Below, one piece after another: positions 63,460 to 64,000 of a stretch of DNA of 64,000 nt (position 1 is the first letter of the stretch; each line of letters begins with the position of its first letter). A program made the translations under genes and the position numbers. The notes beneath the pieces were generated by a model that was not told the DNA's origin, did not search any database, and saw only the letters and a program-made list of their open reading frames with translations. The stretch is from Citrobacter sp. FP75. Lineage in GTDB: Bacteria > Pseudomonadota > Gammaproteobacteria > Enterobacterales > Enterobacteriaceae. Location of the stretch: NCBI RefSeq assembly GCF_018342065.1, contig NZ_JAFDOE010000002.1, positions 372,001 through 436,000 on the forward strand, in the 5' to 3' direction.

Positions 63460-63484
63460 CCGGGGCTAACGCCGTTAGCCCCGG
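63460..63484 (+). promoter_or_regulatory. Strong hairpin between the DUF1116 gene and the permease gene
   Basis: CCGGGGCTAAC-gcc-GTTAGCCCCGG is a perfect 11-bp stem with a 3-base loop and no T-run. It is more likely an mRNA-stabilising or processing element inside the operon than a terminator. Confidence 0.6.
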
Positions 63485-63570
63485 GCTCGCAAAGCGAAAA
63501 ACGTTGCTTACCTGCAGGGCTGGGCGATCTCCGCGATCGCAAACGATGCTTAACCTGTAAAGGATATTCC

Positions 63571-64000
63571 ATGAACAGCATAAAACTAGAATGGAAACGC
63601 GGTGACTGGGCGGCTTACTTTGGGCTGATGACCAACAACCTGACTAACCTGCTGACAATGATGGGGCTGCTCATTTTTGTCGTCGGGATCCCTACCGAAA
63701 TTGTTTATGGCCGTATTGCGCCTGCCTTTGGTCTGGCGGTGCTGGTGGCCAGCGTCTGCTATGCCTGGTTTGGCCTGCAGATGGCAAAGCACACCGGGCG
63801 TAAAGACGTGACGGCGCTGCCGTCCGGGCCGAGCGCGCCGTCAATTTTTACCGTCACATTCCTGGTGCTGATGCCGGTTTATCAGCAAACCAAAGATGCC
63901 AACTTTGCCATCCAGATAGCGCTGGTGTGGTGTTTTGTCGAAGCGTTGATCCTGGTCGGCGGCTCGTTCCTCGGCGAGACTATCCGCAAGATGATCCCGC
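63571..64000 (+). CDS. NCS2-type xanthine/uracil permease-like transporter (partial, cut by window end)
   Basis: The first 143 codons are present. ATG with AAAGGATA upstream. Several hydrophobic helices, and GLMTNNLTNLLTMMGLL, TEIVYGRIAPAFG and DVTALPSGPSAPSIFTV are typical of the nucleobase/ascorbate NCS2 superfamily group found with FdrA clusters. Likely imports the substrate of the cluster (a ureide, purine or related compound; not determinable here). In the operon after the DUF1116 gene. Confidence 0.78.
   Translation, partial: MNSIKLEWKRGDWAAYFGLMTNNLTNLLTMMGLLIFVVGIPTEIVYGRIAPAFGLAVLVASVCYAWFGLQMAKHTGRKDVTALPSGPSAPSIFTVTFLVLMPVYQQTKDANFAIQIALVWCFVEALILVGGSFLGETIRKMIP

Overview
This window is a chromosomal segment of an enterobacterium of the Escherichia/Citrobacter/Salmonella group. 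About two thirds of it (1-43.3 kb) has the same gene order as the E. coli K-12 serA-mscS-epd and gcv-lysS neighbourhoods: epd-pgk-fbaA-mscS, argO-yggE-ygfI-scpCBA(argK)-argP-rpiA-serA, ygfA-ssrS-zapA, ygfB-pepP-ubiH-ubiI-gcvTHP-ygfF-bglA, yqfB-trhA-ygfZ-sdhE-cptA-fldB-xerD-dsbC-recJ-prfB-lysS-idi-actS-glyU. The proteins closely resemble the E. coli ones but are not identical. The Sleeping Beauty mutase operon together with a pga operon, an inverse autotransporter and an FdrA/YlbE cluster point to Citrobacter rather than Escherichia or Salmonella. This genus call is an inference.

Backbone layout. 1-4.8 kb: lower glycolysis (epd, pgk, fbaA) and the mechanosensitive channel MscS. 4.8-5.9 kb: an orphan TRAP-type solute-binding protein that is not part of the E. 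coli order. 5.9-17.4 kb: arginine exporter ArgO, YggE, LysR regulator YgfI, the methylmalonyl-CoA/propionate operon scpA-argK-scpB-scpC (minus strand), ArgP (regulator of argO), RpiA and SerA. 17.4-19.1 kb: an Ibs/Sib type I toxin-antitoxin locus, the 6S RNA operon with ygfA, and zapA. 19.1-31.7 kb: ubiquinone hydroxylases, the glycine cleavage system behind a long regulatory region with several GcvA-like CTAAT boxes, an SDR, BglA and an RpiR-type regulator. 31.7-43.2 kb: YqfB, TrhA, YgfZ, SdhE-CptA, FldB, XerD, DsbC, RecJ, PrfB with its programmed +1 frameshift, LysS, Idi and ActS.

Accessory region. tRNA-Gly(CCC) (glyU, 43235-43308) marks the end of the backbone; in E. coli the ETT2 island sits at this locus. 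Here it is followed by a collapsed prophage: about 22 codons of a P4-type integrase fused to a frameshifted tail-fibre pseudogene. Then come an AT-rich gene resembling Kdo transferase WaaZ, about 1 kb without a gene, a large intimin/invasin-like inverse autotransporter (minus strand) and, divergent from it, the complete pgaABCD operon for poly-N-acetylglucosamine. yjdI-yjdJ follow.

The right end (57.7-64 kb) is a catabolic cluster. It has an AllS-like LysR regulator facing an operon of an ankyrin-repeat protein, a DUF2877 (YlbF/AllH-like) protein, an FdrA/AllF-like protein, a DUF1116 (YlbE/AllG-like) protein and an NCS2-type permease cut by the window end. The three middle proteins match the subunits proposed for the oxamate carbamoyltransferase of allantoin degradation. 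The set therefore looks like an uptake and carbamoyl-transfer (or related acyl-CoA ligase-like) module with its own regulator. The DUF2877 gene has no usable start codon at the position where its conserved N-terminus begins; an ATC preceded by a good Shine-Dalgarno sequence stands there. This is the most unusual gene-level feature seen.
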